Positions 43,956 to 50,756 of a stretch of 50,824 nucleotides of DNA are shown in pieces. Position 1 is the first letter of the stretch; every line of letters begins with the position of its first letter. Both the position numbers and the translations under genes were made by a program. The stretch comes from Flavobacterium sp. ZT3R18 (lineage in GTDB: Bacteria > Bacteroidota > Bacteroidia > Flavobacteriales > Flavobacteriaceae). Location: NCBI RefSeq assembly GCF_007097385.1, contig NZ_VJZS01000027.1, forward strand, positions 1 through 50,824, in the 5' to 3' direction. Below the pieces are notes generated by a model. That model was given only the letters and a program-made list of their open reading frames with translations. It was not told where the DNA came from and ran no database searches.

Positions 43956-43960
43956 TCCAC

Positions 43961-44431
43961 ATGAAACTATCAGAAATTAAAAAACACTTAAGTACTGCAA
44001 CAGGAGTAACTTTTCAGTTGCCAAACGGCACATTCGTACCGGAACATTTCCATGTAACCGAGGTTGGAATGATTACCAAAAATTTTATTGACTGCGGCGG
44101 AACTGTTCGCAAGGAATCCGTTGTGAATTTTCAATTGTGGGATGCCAATGATTTTGAACACCGATTGAAAGCCCAAAAATTAATCAACATTATCGCCTTA
44201 TCCGAAAAAACATTGGAGCTTGAAGATCTTGAAATCGAGGTCGAATACCAAGACACCACCATCGGAAAATACGATTTGGGTTATAATGGTGAGACGTTTT
44301 TATTACTGAACAAACAAACCGCCTGTTTGGCAGTAGACCAATGCTGTCCCCCGCAAGAAAAACAAAAAACACAACTGTCCGAAATAGCAACCGAATCCAG
44401 TTGTTGCACTCCTGGTGGAGGATGCTGCTAA
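43961..44431 (+). CDS. DUF6428-like arsenic-operon protein with Cys-rich tail
   Basis: This 156-residue cytoplasmic protein has an N-terminal beta-alpha part (LPNGTFVPEHFHVTEVGMITKNFIDCGG) and a central helix with beta strands (EDLEIEVEYQDTTIGKYDLGYN). The C-terminal tail is rich in Cys, with CC at 112-113 style pairs and ending SSCCTPGGGCC. I recognise it as the DUF6428-type protein found in Bacteroidota arsenic clusters. The clustered thiols suggest arsenite binding or delivery to the pump. It lies between arsR and the phosphatase/arsenate reductase gene. Confidence 0.82.
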   Translation: MKLSEIKKHLSTATGVTFQLPNGTFVPEHFHVTEVGMITKNFIDCGGTVRKESVVNFQLWDANDFEHRLKAQKLINIIALSEKTLELEDLEIEVEYQDTTIGKYDLGYNGETFLLLNKQTACLAVDQCCPPQEKQKTQLSEIATESSCCTPGGGCC

Positions 44432-44491
44432 TAATCTAATTTATTACTATTCAGCTTACACCAAATTAGCGTAGGATTTAAAGAAAAACAG

Positions 44492-44598
44492 ACACGAATT
44501 ACACAAATTTGCACAAATTGCATTGTGAGATTGTTTATTTTTTGTGAAATTAGATTCAATTTTGATCCTGAATTCGTGTTAATTCGTGAAATTCGTGT
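44492..44598. repeat. Inverted repeat of the ACACGAATT type
   Basis: The 28-base ends 44492-44519 and 44571-44598 are inverted copies matching at 23 of 28 positions, made of spaced CACGAATT/AATTCGTG units. The 313-base gap 44432-44745 contains this element and a further AATCTGTCTAATCTG fragment near 44640-44690. I see no gene in the gap. Confidence 0.8.
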
Positions 44599-44745
44599 AA
44601 AATTTTTGTTAGGCTGAATAGTTACACTAGTTTAAAAAATCTGTCTAATCTGCGTGCCTATATTTTCACTCAGATTCAGCAGATTTTAAAAGATAAAAAT
44701 AATTGAAGTCTGCCCTTTAGCATACCAACCAAAAACACATTCTAA

Positions 44746-45378
44746 ATGACACAAACCAAAAACACATTATTTACTGACATCAGCAGTACCATCGACGCTT
44801 TTAATTTTGCAAGCATTTCAGCCGAACGCAAAACCATTTTGCAACCGCTTGTAGATTTCATCCAATCGAAAGTAACGACAAACCAAGACATCCGTCTCAA
44901 TTTCATTTGCACCCACAATTCCCGAAGAAGCCATTTGTCCCAAATATGGGCGCAAACCGCAGCGGCTCATTACAACATAAAAAACATGTTTAGCTATTCG
45001 GGCGGAACCGAAGCCACCGCTTTATTCCCCATGGTAGCCCAAACATTAACGAATACCGGTTTCCAAATCAAAACCCTTTCCAACGGTAACAATCCTGTGT
45101 ATAGTGTAAAATACAACGAAAACGATCATCCATTGATTTGCTTTTCCAAAACATACGATGACACTTTCAACCCACAAAGTGAATTTGCAGCGATACTAAC
45201 TTGTTCATCCGCCGATGGAGGTTGCCCATTCATAGCAGGAGCCGAAAAACGAATCCCCATCACCTTCGAAGACCCAAAAGCCTTTGACAACACCCCACAA
45301 CAAGCCGAGAAATATCAGGAACGAAGCATCCAAATTGCAACCGAACTGTTTTATGTTTTTTCACAAATAAAGAATTAA
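44746..45378 (+). CDS. arsC: Low-molecular-weight phosphatase/arsenate reductase-like protein
   Basis: This 210-residue protein has the LMW-PTP/thioredoxin-type arsenate reductase loop FICTHNSRRS (Cys55, x5, Arg61) and a later Asp-Pro (FEDPKAF) matching the general acid region. Longer than typical ArsC (about 130-140), it adds an N-terminal helix and an inserted TCSSADGGCPFIAGAEKR region with extra Cys residues. It should reduce arsenate to arsenite for export, or act as a phosphatase. Its position next to the pump supports the arsenate role. A CX5R loop is seen; the substrate is inferred. Confidence 0.88.
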   Translation: MTQTKNTLFTDISSTIDAFNFASISAERKTILQPLVDFIQSKVTTNQDIRLNFICTHNSRRSHLSQIWAQTAAAHYNIKNMFSYSGGTEATALFPMVAQTLTNTGFQIKTLSNGNNPVYSVKYNENDHPLICFSKTYDDTFNPQSEFAAILTCSSADGGCPFIAGAEKRIPITFEDPKAFDNTPQQAEKYQERSIQIATELFYVFSQIKN

Positions 45379-45393
45379 AACTGTCAATTATAA

Positions 45394-45449
45394 ACACGAA
45401 TTTCACGAATTGGCACGAATTAATTAGTGAAAATTAGTGAAATTCGTGT
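45394..45449. repeat. Back-to-back 56-bp palindrome, same family as 44492-44598
   Basis: Two 28-base halves, 45394-45421 and 45422-45449, match as inverted copies at 24 of 28 positions with no spacer. The CACGAATT units are shared with the element at 44492-44598, and it lies between the arsenate reductase-like gene and the pump gene, where it could form an RNA hairpin. Confidence 0.85.
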
Positions 45450-45482
45450 CTAATTTTAGATTTCGTATAAACCAAATAAATT

Positions 45483-46553
45483 ATGTCAGCAAATAATTGT
45501 GCTCCCGCTTTAGAGCGAAAAAAATTAGGGTTCCTAGACCGCAACCTTACCCTTTGGATATTTCTAGCCATGGCTATGGGCGTTTCCATCGGATATTTTA
45601 TTCCATCGAGTAGTGGATTTATCAACTCGTTTTCGAGCGGAACCACCAATATTCCATTGGCCATTGGGTTAATCCTGATGATGTATCCGCCACTAGCCAA
45701 AGTCAAGTACGAACAAATGGGAGAAGTCTTCAAAAACACCAAAGTACTGGGCGCCTCCCTGTTTCTCAACTGGATTGTCGGTCCAATTTTAATGTTTGCC
45801 TTAGCGTTATTATTCCTAAACGGTTATCCCGAATACATGATTGGCGTTATCCTCATCGGACTCGCGCGTTGCATCGCCATGGTCGTAGTCTGGAACGACC
45901 TAGCCGACGGAGACCGAGAATATGCCGCGGGTTTAATCGCCCTCAACAGCATCTTCCAAGTACTAATGTTCAGCGTTTATGCTTATGTTTTCATTACCAT
46001 ACTCCCGCCCTATTTTGGGTATCACGGGTTTGAAGTCAACATCAGCATTGGACAAATTGCCGAAAGTGTGGGCATCTACCTCGGTATCCCCTTTGCCTTG
46101 GGTATCATCAGTCGCTACGCCTTAATTGCCACCAAAGGAGCCGAATGGTTCGAGACCAAATACGTCCCTTTCATCTCCCCTATTACCTTAATTTCCTTAC
46201 TGTTCACCATCGTATTAATGTTCAGCCTCAAAGGGGAATTAATCATCCAAATCCCAATGGACGTCGTACGCATCGCCATTCCGCTAGTGATTTATTTCGT
46301 CGTTATGTTTGTCGTGAGTTTCTTCATCGGTAAGTACTTTGGCGCCGATTATTCCAAGTCAACCGCCATTGCCTTTACCGCCACCGGGAACAATTTTGAG
46401 TTGGCCATAGCAGTAGCCATTGGTGTTTTCGGCATCAATAGCGGCCAAGCCTTTGCGGGTGTCATAGGCCCACTAGTCGAAGTTCCCGCTTTAATCGCCT
46501 TGGTCAATGTCGCCTTTTGGTTCAGAAAAAAATATTATAGCAATAAAGAGTAA
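45483..46553 (+). CDS. arsB: ACR3-family arsenite efflux permease
   Basis: This 356-residue membrane protein has about ten helices (WIFLAMAMGVSIGYF, LAIGLILMMYPPLAKV and others). Signatures of ACR3 pumps are present: GLARCIAMVVVWNDL with the arsenite Cys and, near the end, GPLVEVPALIALVNV with the conserved Glu. It exports arsenite coupled to the proton gradient. It is the last gene of the arsenic operon and is followed by repeats and a strong terminator at 46743-46785. Confidence 0.93.
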   Translation: MSANNCAPALERKKLGFLDRNLTLWIFLAMAMGVSIGYFIPSSSGFINSFSSGTTNIPLAIGLILMMYPPLAKVKYEQMGEVFKNTKVLGASLFLNWIVGPILMFALALLFLNGYPEYMIGVILIGLARCIAMVVVWNDLADGDREYAAGLIALNSIFQVLMFSVYAYVFITILPPYFGYHGFEVNISIGQIAESVGIYLGIPFALGIISRYALIATKGAEWFETKYVPFISPITLISLLFTIVLMFSLKGELIIQIPMDVVRIAIPLVIYFVVMFVVSFFIGKYFGADYSKSTAIAFTATGNNFELAIAVAIGVFGINSGQAFAGVIGPLVEVPALIALVNVAFWFRKKYYSNKE

Positions 46554-46592
46554 ATTAAACAATTCCGTTATTCGAATCCTGAGCTGTGCATG

Positions 46593-46720
46593 CACTGAGC
46601 GAAGTCGAAGTGTCGAAGGAAGGAGCTATTTCCTGCTGTCATTCCAATCTTGTTTGCCGAACCCCGGCAAACAAGGATTTTCCCTTCCATCAGGGCTAGG
46701 GCATCCGTTTTCATAAGAAG
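46593..46720. repeat. Flavobacterial intergenic repeat with hairpin core
   Basis: After a short GAGCGAAGTCGAAGTGTCGAAG segment comes GGAGCTATTTCCTGCTGTC, a perfect 11-bp inverted repeat (46649-46659 with 46665-46675), and then CCATCAGGGCTAGGGCATC. I recall similarly built repeats (conserved ends, variable hairpin in the centre) in Flavobacterium genomes. No gene was seen in 46554-47080 beyond this element, the terminator and the heptamer array. Confidence 0.7.
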
Positions 46721-46742
46721 CTTTGCTTTTCAAAAATCATAT

Positions 46743-46785
46743 AAGCTGCAATTCCAGAAAATTTGGGATTGCAGCTTGTTTTTTT
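46743..46785 (+). terminator. Strong terminator after the arsenic operon
   Basis: A 13-base stem (46743-46755 with 46765-46777, one G-U pair) around a nine-base loop is followed by a G and a seven-base T-run. It is the best terminator downstream of the ACR3 gene. Confidence 0.9.
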
Positions 46786-46958
46786 GGGTACAATTTGAAA
46801 TGAGATAAATGTAGTTTTATTTGAATACAAGAACAAAATCATCAGTATTAGGAAAGAATCGTCTCAAGAAATCCCTCAATATTGTCCTTCGTTGAGATGA
46901 TAATTTCGTGGAAAACTTTACGTTTATTTTCATATAAATTCTACCCTCTCTCATCTGT

Positions 46959-47035
46959 CTTCCAACTTCCTTCTTCCCTCTTCCCTCTTCCAACTTCCAA
47001 CTTCAATTTTCCAACTTCCATCTTTCATTTCCCAT
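46959..47035. repeat. Heptamer tandem repeat (CTTCCAA)n, 11 units, opposite orientation
   Basis: Eleven seven-base units (CTTCCAA, CTTCCCT, CTTCCAT and close variants) run to 47035, 45 bases before the recombinase start. On the other strand they read GGAAG plus two bases, the same pattern as the array at 43724-43786 in inverted orientation. Confidence 0.85.
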
Positions 47036-47080
47036 CTTCTGAAATATTTTTCTTATATTTACACTTCAACTATACGCCTT

Positions 47081-48124
47081 ATGAACTGGAAAGCACAACT
47101 CATCAAACGCCGTGGCGAAAGCCGAATCGCCATTTATTTCGAAAAAAATCCCGATTGGACAGACCGAATCAAGCAACAAGCAGGATCCCAATGGAGCCAA
47201 ACTCTTGGCGTTTGGCATTTGCCCGACACCTTCGAGAACCGAATGAAGTTTCAGATTGTCGAAACCCCGATCAAGCACCCTTCGGCAGAAGGAATCGCAC
47301 AAATAGAAAAATTCAAATACTGGTTATTATCTAAACGCTACAGTGACAGCACCATAAAAACCTATACCGAAGCTTTAAAATCCTTTCTGACCTTTTACAA
47401 CGAAAAACCAGTAGCCGAAATCAACAATGACGATGTCATACGGTACAACAACGAATACATATTAAATAACAATTTATCAGCATCCTATCAAAACCAAATC
47501 GTTAACGCGATTAAGTTGTTTTTCGCAACCGTAAGAGAAACCAAAATAGAACTCGATAAAATTCATCGTCCCAAACGCGCTAAATTATTACCCAATGTTT
47601 TGAGCAAGGAAGAAGTAAAATTGATACTGAATGCACACAGCAATACCAAACACAAAACCATGTTGAGTTTAATTTATGCCTGTGGATTGCGCTGTGGAGA
47701 GCTACTAGCCCTAAAACCGGTACATATTGATTCCAAAAGAAATCTGGTTATGTTAAAAAATGCAAAAGGAAAGAAAGACAGAATTGCGCCGTTAAGCCCC
47801 AAAATATTGGAAATGCTGCGGAATTACTATAAAGATTACAAACCAACTACCTATTTATTTGAAGGACAAACAGCTGGAATGCCTTATGACGCCAGGAGTT
47901 TACAACTCATATTAAAACAAGCATTGCAAAAAACTGGAATTTTAAAACCCGTTACATTGCACTGGCTTCGCCACAGTTTTGCAACACATTTGCTAGAAAG
48001 CGGCACTGATTTACGTTATATACAAGAATTACTCGGACATAGCAGCAGTAAAACCACCGAAATTTACACCCATGTAAGTACGAAAAGTATTCAACAAATT
48101 AAAAGCCCATTCGATGATTTGTAA
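47081..48124 (+). CDS. Tyrosine recombinase (XerC/D-like) adjoining a cassette
   Basis: This 347-residue protein belongs to the phage-integrase/Xer family: a core-binding helical region (about 70-160) and a catalytic domain with Arg204 (CGLRCGEL), Lys near 231, His294 and Arg297 (HWLRHSF), His320 (LLGHSS) and Tyr329 (EIYTHV). All catalytic residues are present. An extra N-terminal module (RIAIYFEKNPDWTDRIKQ and TLGVWHLPDT) of about 60 residues precedes them. Its end, IKSPFDDL, is reminiscent of integron integrases, but the IntI-specific insertion before the HxLRH motif is absent. It lies directly before an inverted repeat and an integron-like cassette and is the best candidate for the recombinase of that cassette. 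Confidence 0.9.
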   Translation: MNWKAQLIKRRGESRIAIYFEKNPDWTDRIKQQAGSQWSQTLGVWHLPDTFENRMKFQIVETPIKHPSAEGIAQIEKFKYWLLSKRYSDSTIKTYTEALKSFLTFYNEKPVAEINNDDVIRYNNEYILNNNLSASYQNQIVNAIKLFFATVRETKIELDKIHRPKRAKLLPNVLSKEEVKLILNAHSNTKHKTMLSLIYACGLRCGELLALKPVHIDSKRNLVMLKNAKGKKDRIAPLSPKILEMLRNYYKDYKPTTYLFEGQTAGMPYDARSLQLILKQALQKTGILKPVTLHWLRHSFATHLLESGTDLRYIQELLGHSSSKTTEIYTHVSTKSIQQIKSPFDDL

Positions 48125-48156
48125 TCTTTTTTAATTACTTTTGGAAAATAAATAAA

Positions 48157-48217
48157 GCGAAAGAAACCTTCGCCAATCTACCCAACTGGTGGATATATAC
48201 ACGAAGGTTTGTTTCGC
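48157..48217. repeat. Long inverted repeat near the cassette border, candidate attachment site
   Basis: GCGAAAGAAACCTTCG (48157-48172) and CGAAGGTTTGTTTCGC (48202-48217) are inverted copies matching at 15 of 16 positions. The central 29 bases hold a smaller TCTACC-CAACT-GGTGGA hairpin. Ten bases after it comes the GTTAGGC border of the cassette. It has no T-run, so it is probably a recombinase-binding site or attI-like structure and not a normal terminator. Confidence 0.65.
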
Positions 48218-48265
48218 ATATATACTAGTTAGGCGACAGCAATAACAACAGAAACCGCAGAAAAA

Positions 48266-50122
48266 ATGAGAGAAACGACAAAAGAATTTGTAGGAGGAAG
48301 CAAGACTACAATTGTAGGGGGTAAAATCACAAAAACTACTGTAGGGAACCATAATATTTGGGGCGAAAGTATTACAGACAATGCTGGTGGGACAATTACG
48401 GAGACAGGGGTAGAAAATGGACTTATTTTTGGAGATTATGTACCACCTGAAAAACATTACACAACACACCCAAAAGTTGAAAAAGTAGAATTCTTTGACG
48501 AAAATAATAAATTACTCAATCAAAACACAAAAGATTTTTGGTACGGCAAAAAGCTTAAAATAAAAGTTACTACCAAAGACGCTAAAGATGGAGCAATGAT
48601 TTATCTCACGCTACAAGGCAAATCGAAAAGTAAAAATCAAAAATTTGATATGATGAACGGTAGCGGGTTTCGTTGGGGTTTTGTTCCTGTCAAAGATAAC
48701 CAATATGAAACATCTCTTTTTGAACTCAACCCAAATTGGTATAGCGATGATTTTGAATATTACGATTATGACGAGCAAACAACCAAAATAAAAGAAGAAG
48801 ATTTAAACGAATTTTATGTTAAAATAAGTTTTGAAGCAAAACCAGTTTATTTACCACTTGAAGGACAACGATTAAAACCAATCGCATACAAACGGAACTA
48901 CGAAGAACTAATCGGATTATTCAATACTGATAATCCTGGAACAAAAGACTTACTTACCAACTATGAAAACAAATTCATCGATAGCGTAAAAGATTTTAAA
49001 ACCATTGTCGATGGCTTTTCAGAATACATTCACGAAGACAATCGAGATTTAACCGTTGACCAAATTAGAACAGAAGTGCTATCAAGCGCAAAAAAACTTT
49101 GGGACGAAGCCCTTTGGCAAGTTCAAGGTCATGATCTTACAACAAAAAACAAAGACCCAAAAACAGGAGAAGAAAAAACGATAGTAACAAAAGTGCCAGC
49201 ACTTTTGGACGACCGTCCTTTGTATTGGGCTAGACTTACTATGCAAGTTATCTTGAAACGTCATCCTATTTTTGAGAAAGATATTGATTTTGAAAAAAGT
49301 ACAGTCAAAAAAGGAACTGAACTCGAGAAAATAATTCAGGTTTTTGAAGAAAAAAGCAGAAACTATAACGGAATAGATTTCTCAAAAGCTGGTGGTAAGA
49401 AAAAAGTTTTAATTACTGGATTTGACCCGTTTATTCTAAATCAATTTGACAATCCTAATTTTATTGGAAATATTTTACAATCCAACCCTTCCGGTTGTGT
49501 TGCATTGAGTTTAAATGACATAAATATTGGAAATTGTTATATTCAAACTATGATTGTACCAGTCAGGTATACAGATTTTGATGGAAACCAAGATAATGCA
49601 AAAGGACAAGGAGAAGGAATTATTGAAAAATATATAAAACCTTGGATTAATCAAGTTGATATGATTATTACTGTTAGTCAATATCGTCCTAAGGAAAATG
49701 TTATTGATATGTTTGGAACCTCAAGAAGAGGAGGTTTCAACGATAATGAAAATTTTATAAGAGAAAATGGTTCGCAAGCCGTTTCTACTAAGTTTGAATG
49801 GATACAAACAACTTTACCAAAAACATTTGCTAATGCTCCGTTTGTAAAATTTAACTGGAAATTTGATAATGTTTCACATCCAGAAAATACAATTCCTAAA
49901 AGCGAACAAATATTAAACGAAGGTTCGGGTGGAGATTATCTTTCCAATGAAATCTTTTATAGAGTTGGAAAAATGCGCAGTGAAATAAGACCTACTTTAG
50001 CAACTGGTCATTTTCACATTGAAAAACTACAAGAAGCAAAACAAGATTTGAAGGATAGTGAAATTAAACGATTATTGAATATTGTTAAAAAAGGTATTGA
50101 AGAAGGCATAAAAGGAATTTAA
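48266..50122 (+). CDS. Multidomain effector-like protein with C-terminal pyroglutamyl-peptidase-like (C15) domain
   Basis: This 618-residue cassette protein has no signal peptide. Residues 1-60 are Gly/Thr/Ile-rich with repeat-like strands (KTTIVGGKITKTTVGN, ITDNAGGTITETGV). Residues about 65-200 look like a beta domain of the kind found in Bacteroidota secretion-linked proteins (KVEKVEFFDENNKLL, LKIKVTTKDAKDGAMIYLTL). A helical linker follows. From about 378, KKVLITGFDPF and NPNFIGNILQ open a pyroglutamyl-peptidase I-like domain. Where the family has Cys in a GTYVCN-type motif, this protein reads GGDYLSNEIF (Ser near 560); the catalytic His is kept in TGHFHI (near 584). It may be a Ser-based hydrolase or a pseudoenzyme. 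The lipoprotein gene two bases downstream suggests an effector-immunity pair. Confidence 0.72.
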   Translation: MRETTKEFVGGSKTTIVGGKITKTTVGNHNIWGESITDNAGGTITETGVENGLIFGDYVPPEKHYTTHPKVEKVEFFDENNKLLNQNTKDFWYGKKLKIKVTTKDAKDGAMIYLTLQGKSKSKNQKFDMMNGSGFRWGFVPVKDNQYETSLFELNPNWYSDDFEYYDYDEQTTKIKEEDLNEFYVKISFEAKPVYLPLEGQRLKPIAYKRNYEELIGLFNTDNPGTKDLLTNYENKFIDSVKDFKTIVDGFSEYIHEDNRDLTVDQIRTEVLSSAKKLWDEALWQVQGHDLTTKNKDPKTGEEKTIVTKVPALLDDRPLYWARLTMQVILKRHPIFEKDIDFEKSTVKKGTELEKIIQVFEEKSRNYNGIDFSKAGGKKKVLITGFDPFILNQFDNPNFIGNILQSNPSGCVALSLNDINIGNCYIQTMIVPVRYTDFDGNQDNAKGQGEGIIEKYIKPWINQVDMIITVSQYRPKENVIDMFGTSRRGGFNDNENFIRENGSQAVSTKFEWIQTTLPKTFANAPFVKFNWKFDNVSHPENTIPKSEQILNEGSGGDYLSNEIFYRVGKMRSEIRPTLATGHFHIEKLQEAKQDLKDSEIKRLLNIVKKGIEEGIKGI

Positions 50123-50124
50123 AT

Positions 50125-50580
50125 ATGAAAAAAGCATTTATATATATATTTATCATTTGGTTTACACAATCTTGTAAATCTCAAGACATAAAAAAGTCAA
50201 CAAACAATAATGATGTCAGAATATTTAGTTTTACGGATAAAAACGTTCTTGCAAAAAGTGAGTACCTGAATATTGATGGAAAACTTGTTTTAAATCAAGA
50301 AAAAAGCATTATCCCCTCGCCAAAAACTTACACTTTTTATCAAAATAAAGACACTATGTCAATAAAATGCTATTGCAATTATGAAAATAATCTTTTGATG
50401 GATTCAATTGAATTTATAAAAGGAAAATATGAAATTAATATTATAAAAATTTTAAGAAAAAAACAGCCTCAAAAATTACACAAAATCTTAAACACTGATT
50501 TATATGAAAATTATAGAAATTTATTTTTTTATAGAATAAGTTTAAAAGACACAACAGAAATTAAGCTTGAAAAGATCTAA
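50125..50580 (+). CDS. Predicted lipoprotein, candidate immunity protein
   Basis: This 151-residue lipoprotein has a type II signal (IYIFIIWFTQSC, Cys17). The mature part is Lys/Asn-rich with beta strands (DVRIFSFTDKNVLAKSEYLN, TYTFYQNKDTMSIKCYCNYE) and a CYC motif. It starts two bases after the 618-residue protein stops, implying co-translation. Small lipoproteins next to secreted effectors often neutralise them in the periplasm. I recognise no family. The immunity role is inferred from position and localisation. Confidence 0.7.
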   Translation: MKKAFIYIFIIWFTQSCKSQDIKKSTNNNDVRIFSFTDKNVLAKSEYLNIDGKLVLNQEKSIIPSPKTYTFYQNKDTMSIKCYCNYENNLLMDSIEFIKGKYEINIIKILRKKQPQKLHKILNTDLYENYRNLFFYRISLKDTTEIKLEKI

Positions 50581-50623
50581 ACAAAAAATGAACTTGATTC
50601 AAATCACACCTATTTTGCCGATC

Positions 50624-50756
50624 GCCTAACACACGCTTTGCAATAGTGGGGTTTAAGGCTGAATTTAAAGATGGTTTTGTACTTGAAAAATTAGTGAATA
50701 ACCGAAAACAAGGCTTCTCGAATCCCCACCATCGCAAGAGCGCGAGAACGTTGTGC
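50624..50756 (+). other. attC-like recombination site
   Basis: GCCTAAC (50624-50630) opens the element. ACACGC and CTTTGCAATAGTGGGG follow. The right half has CCCCACCATCGCAAGAG (50724-50740), GCGCGAGAAC and the border GTTGTGC. The arms pair at 12 of 14 positions over TTGCAATAGTGGGG, with two A-C mismatches, and leave a long terminal loop of about 70 bases. Length (133 bases), palindromic arms with mismatches and the RYYYAAC/GTTRRRY-type ends fit attC sites. The terminal loop and the rest of the window to 50824 hold no gene that I can see. Confidence 0.62.

Larger units (their letters stand above)
48228..50756 (+). mobile_element. Candidate integron-like gene cassette with attC-like 3' end
   Basis: The segment starts with a core GTTAGGC (48228-48234) that matches the integron GTTRRRY consensus, crossover expected after the first G. 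It ends with a 133-base attC-like element (50624-50756) that opens with GCCTAAC, the exact reverse complement of the 5' core; the match extends two more bases to 9 bp. In a circularised cassette these two would form the R'' and R' boxes of one attC. The cassette holds two co-directional genes and is about 2.5 kb. The next border, GTTGTGC (50750-50756), deviates from GTTRRRY at one position. This is an inference from sequence layout. Confidence 0.65.

Noticed and set aside
46649..46675. Terminator of the ACR3 gene
   Set aside because: The hairpin is followed by G-rich sequence and not T residues. The stem at 46743-46785 is much better.
46882..47334. 150-codon plus-strand frame overlapping the recombinase start
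   Set aside because: It translates the heptamer repeat and then an out-of-frame part of the recombinase, so it is a shadow.
47081..48124. Canonical integron integrase IntI
   Set aside because: The IntI-specific insertion before the HxLRH motif is absent, so I call it a tyrosine recombinase only.
48157..48217. Rho-independent terminator of the recombinase gene
   Set aside because: No T-run follows and the loop is long and structured. A role in termination is not excluded but does not explain its size and place.
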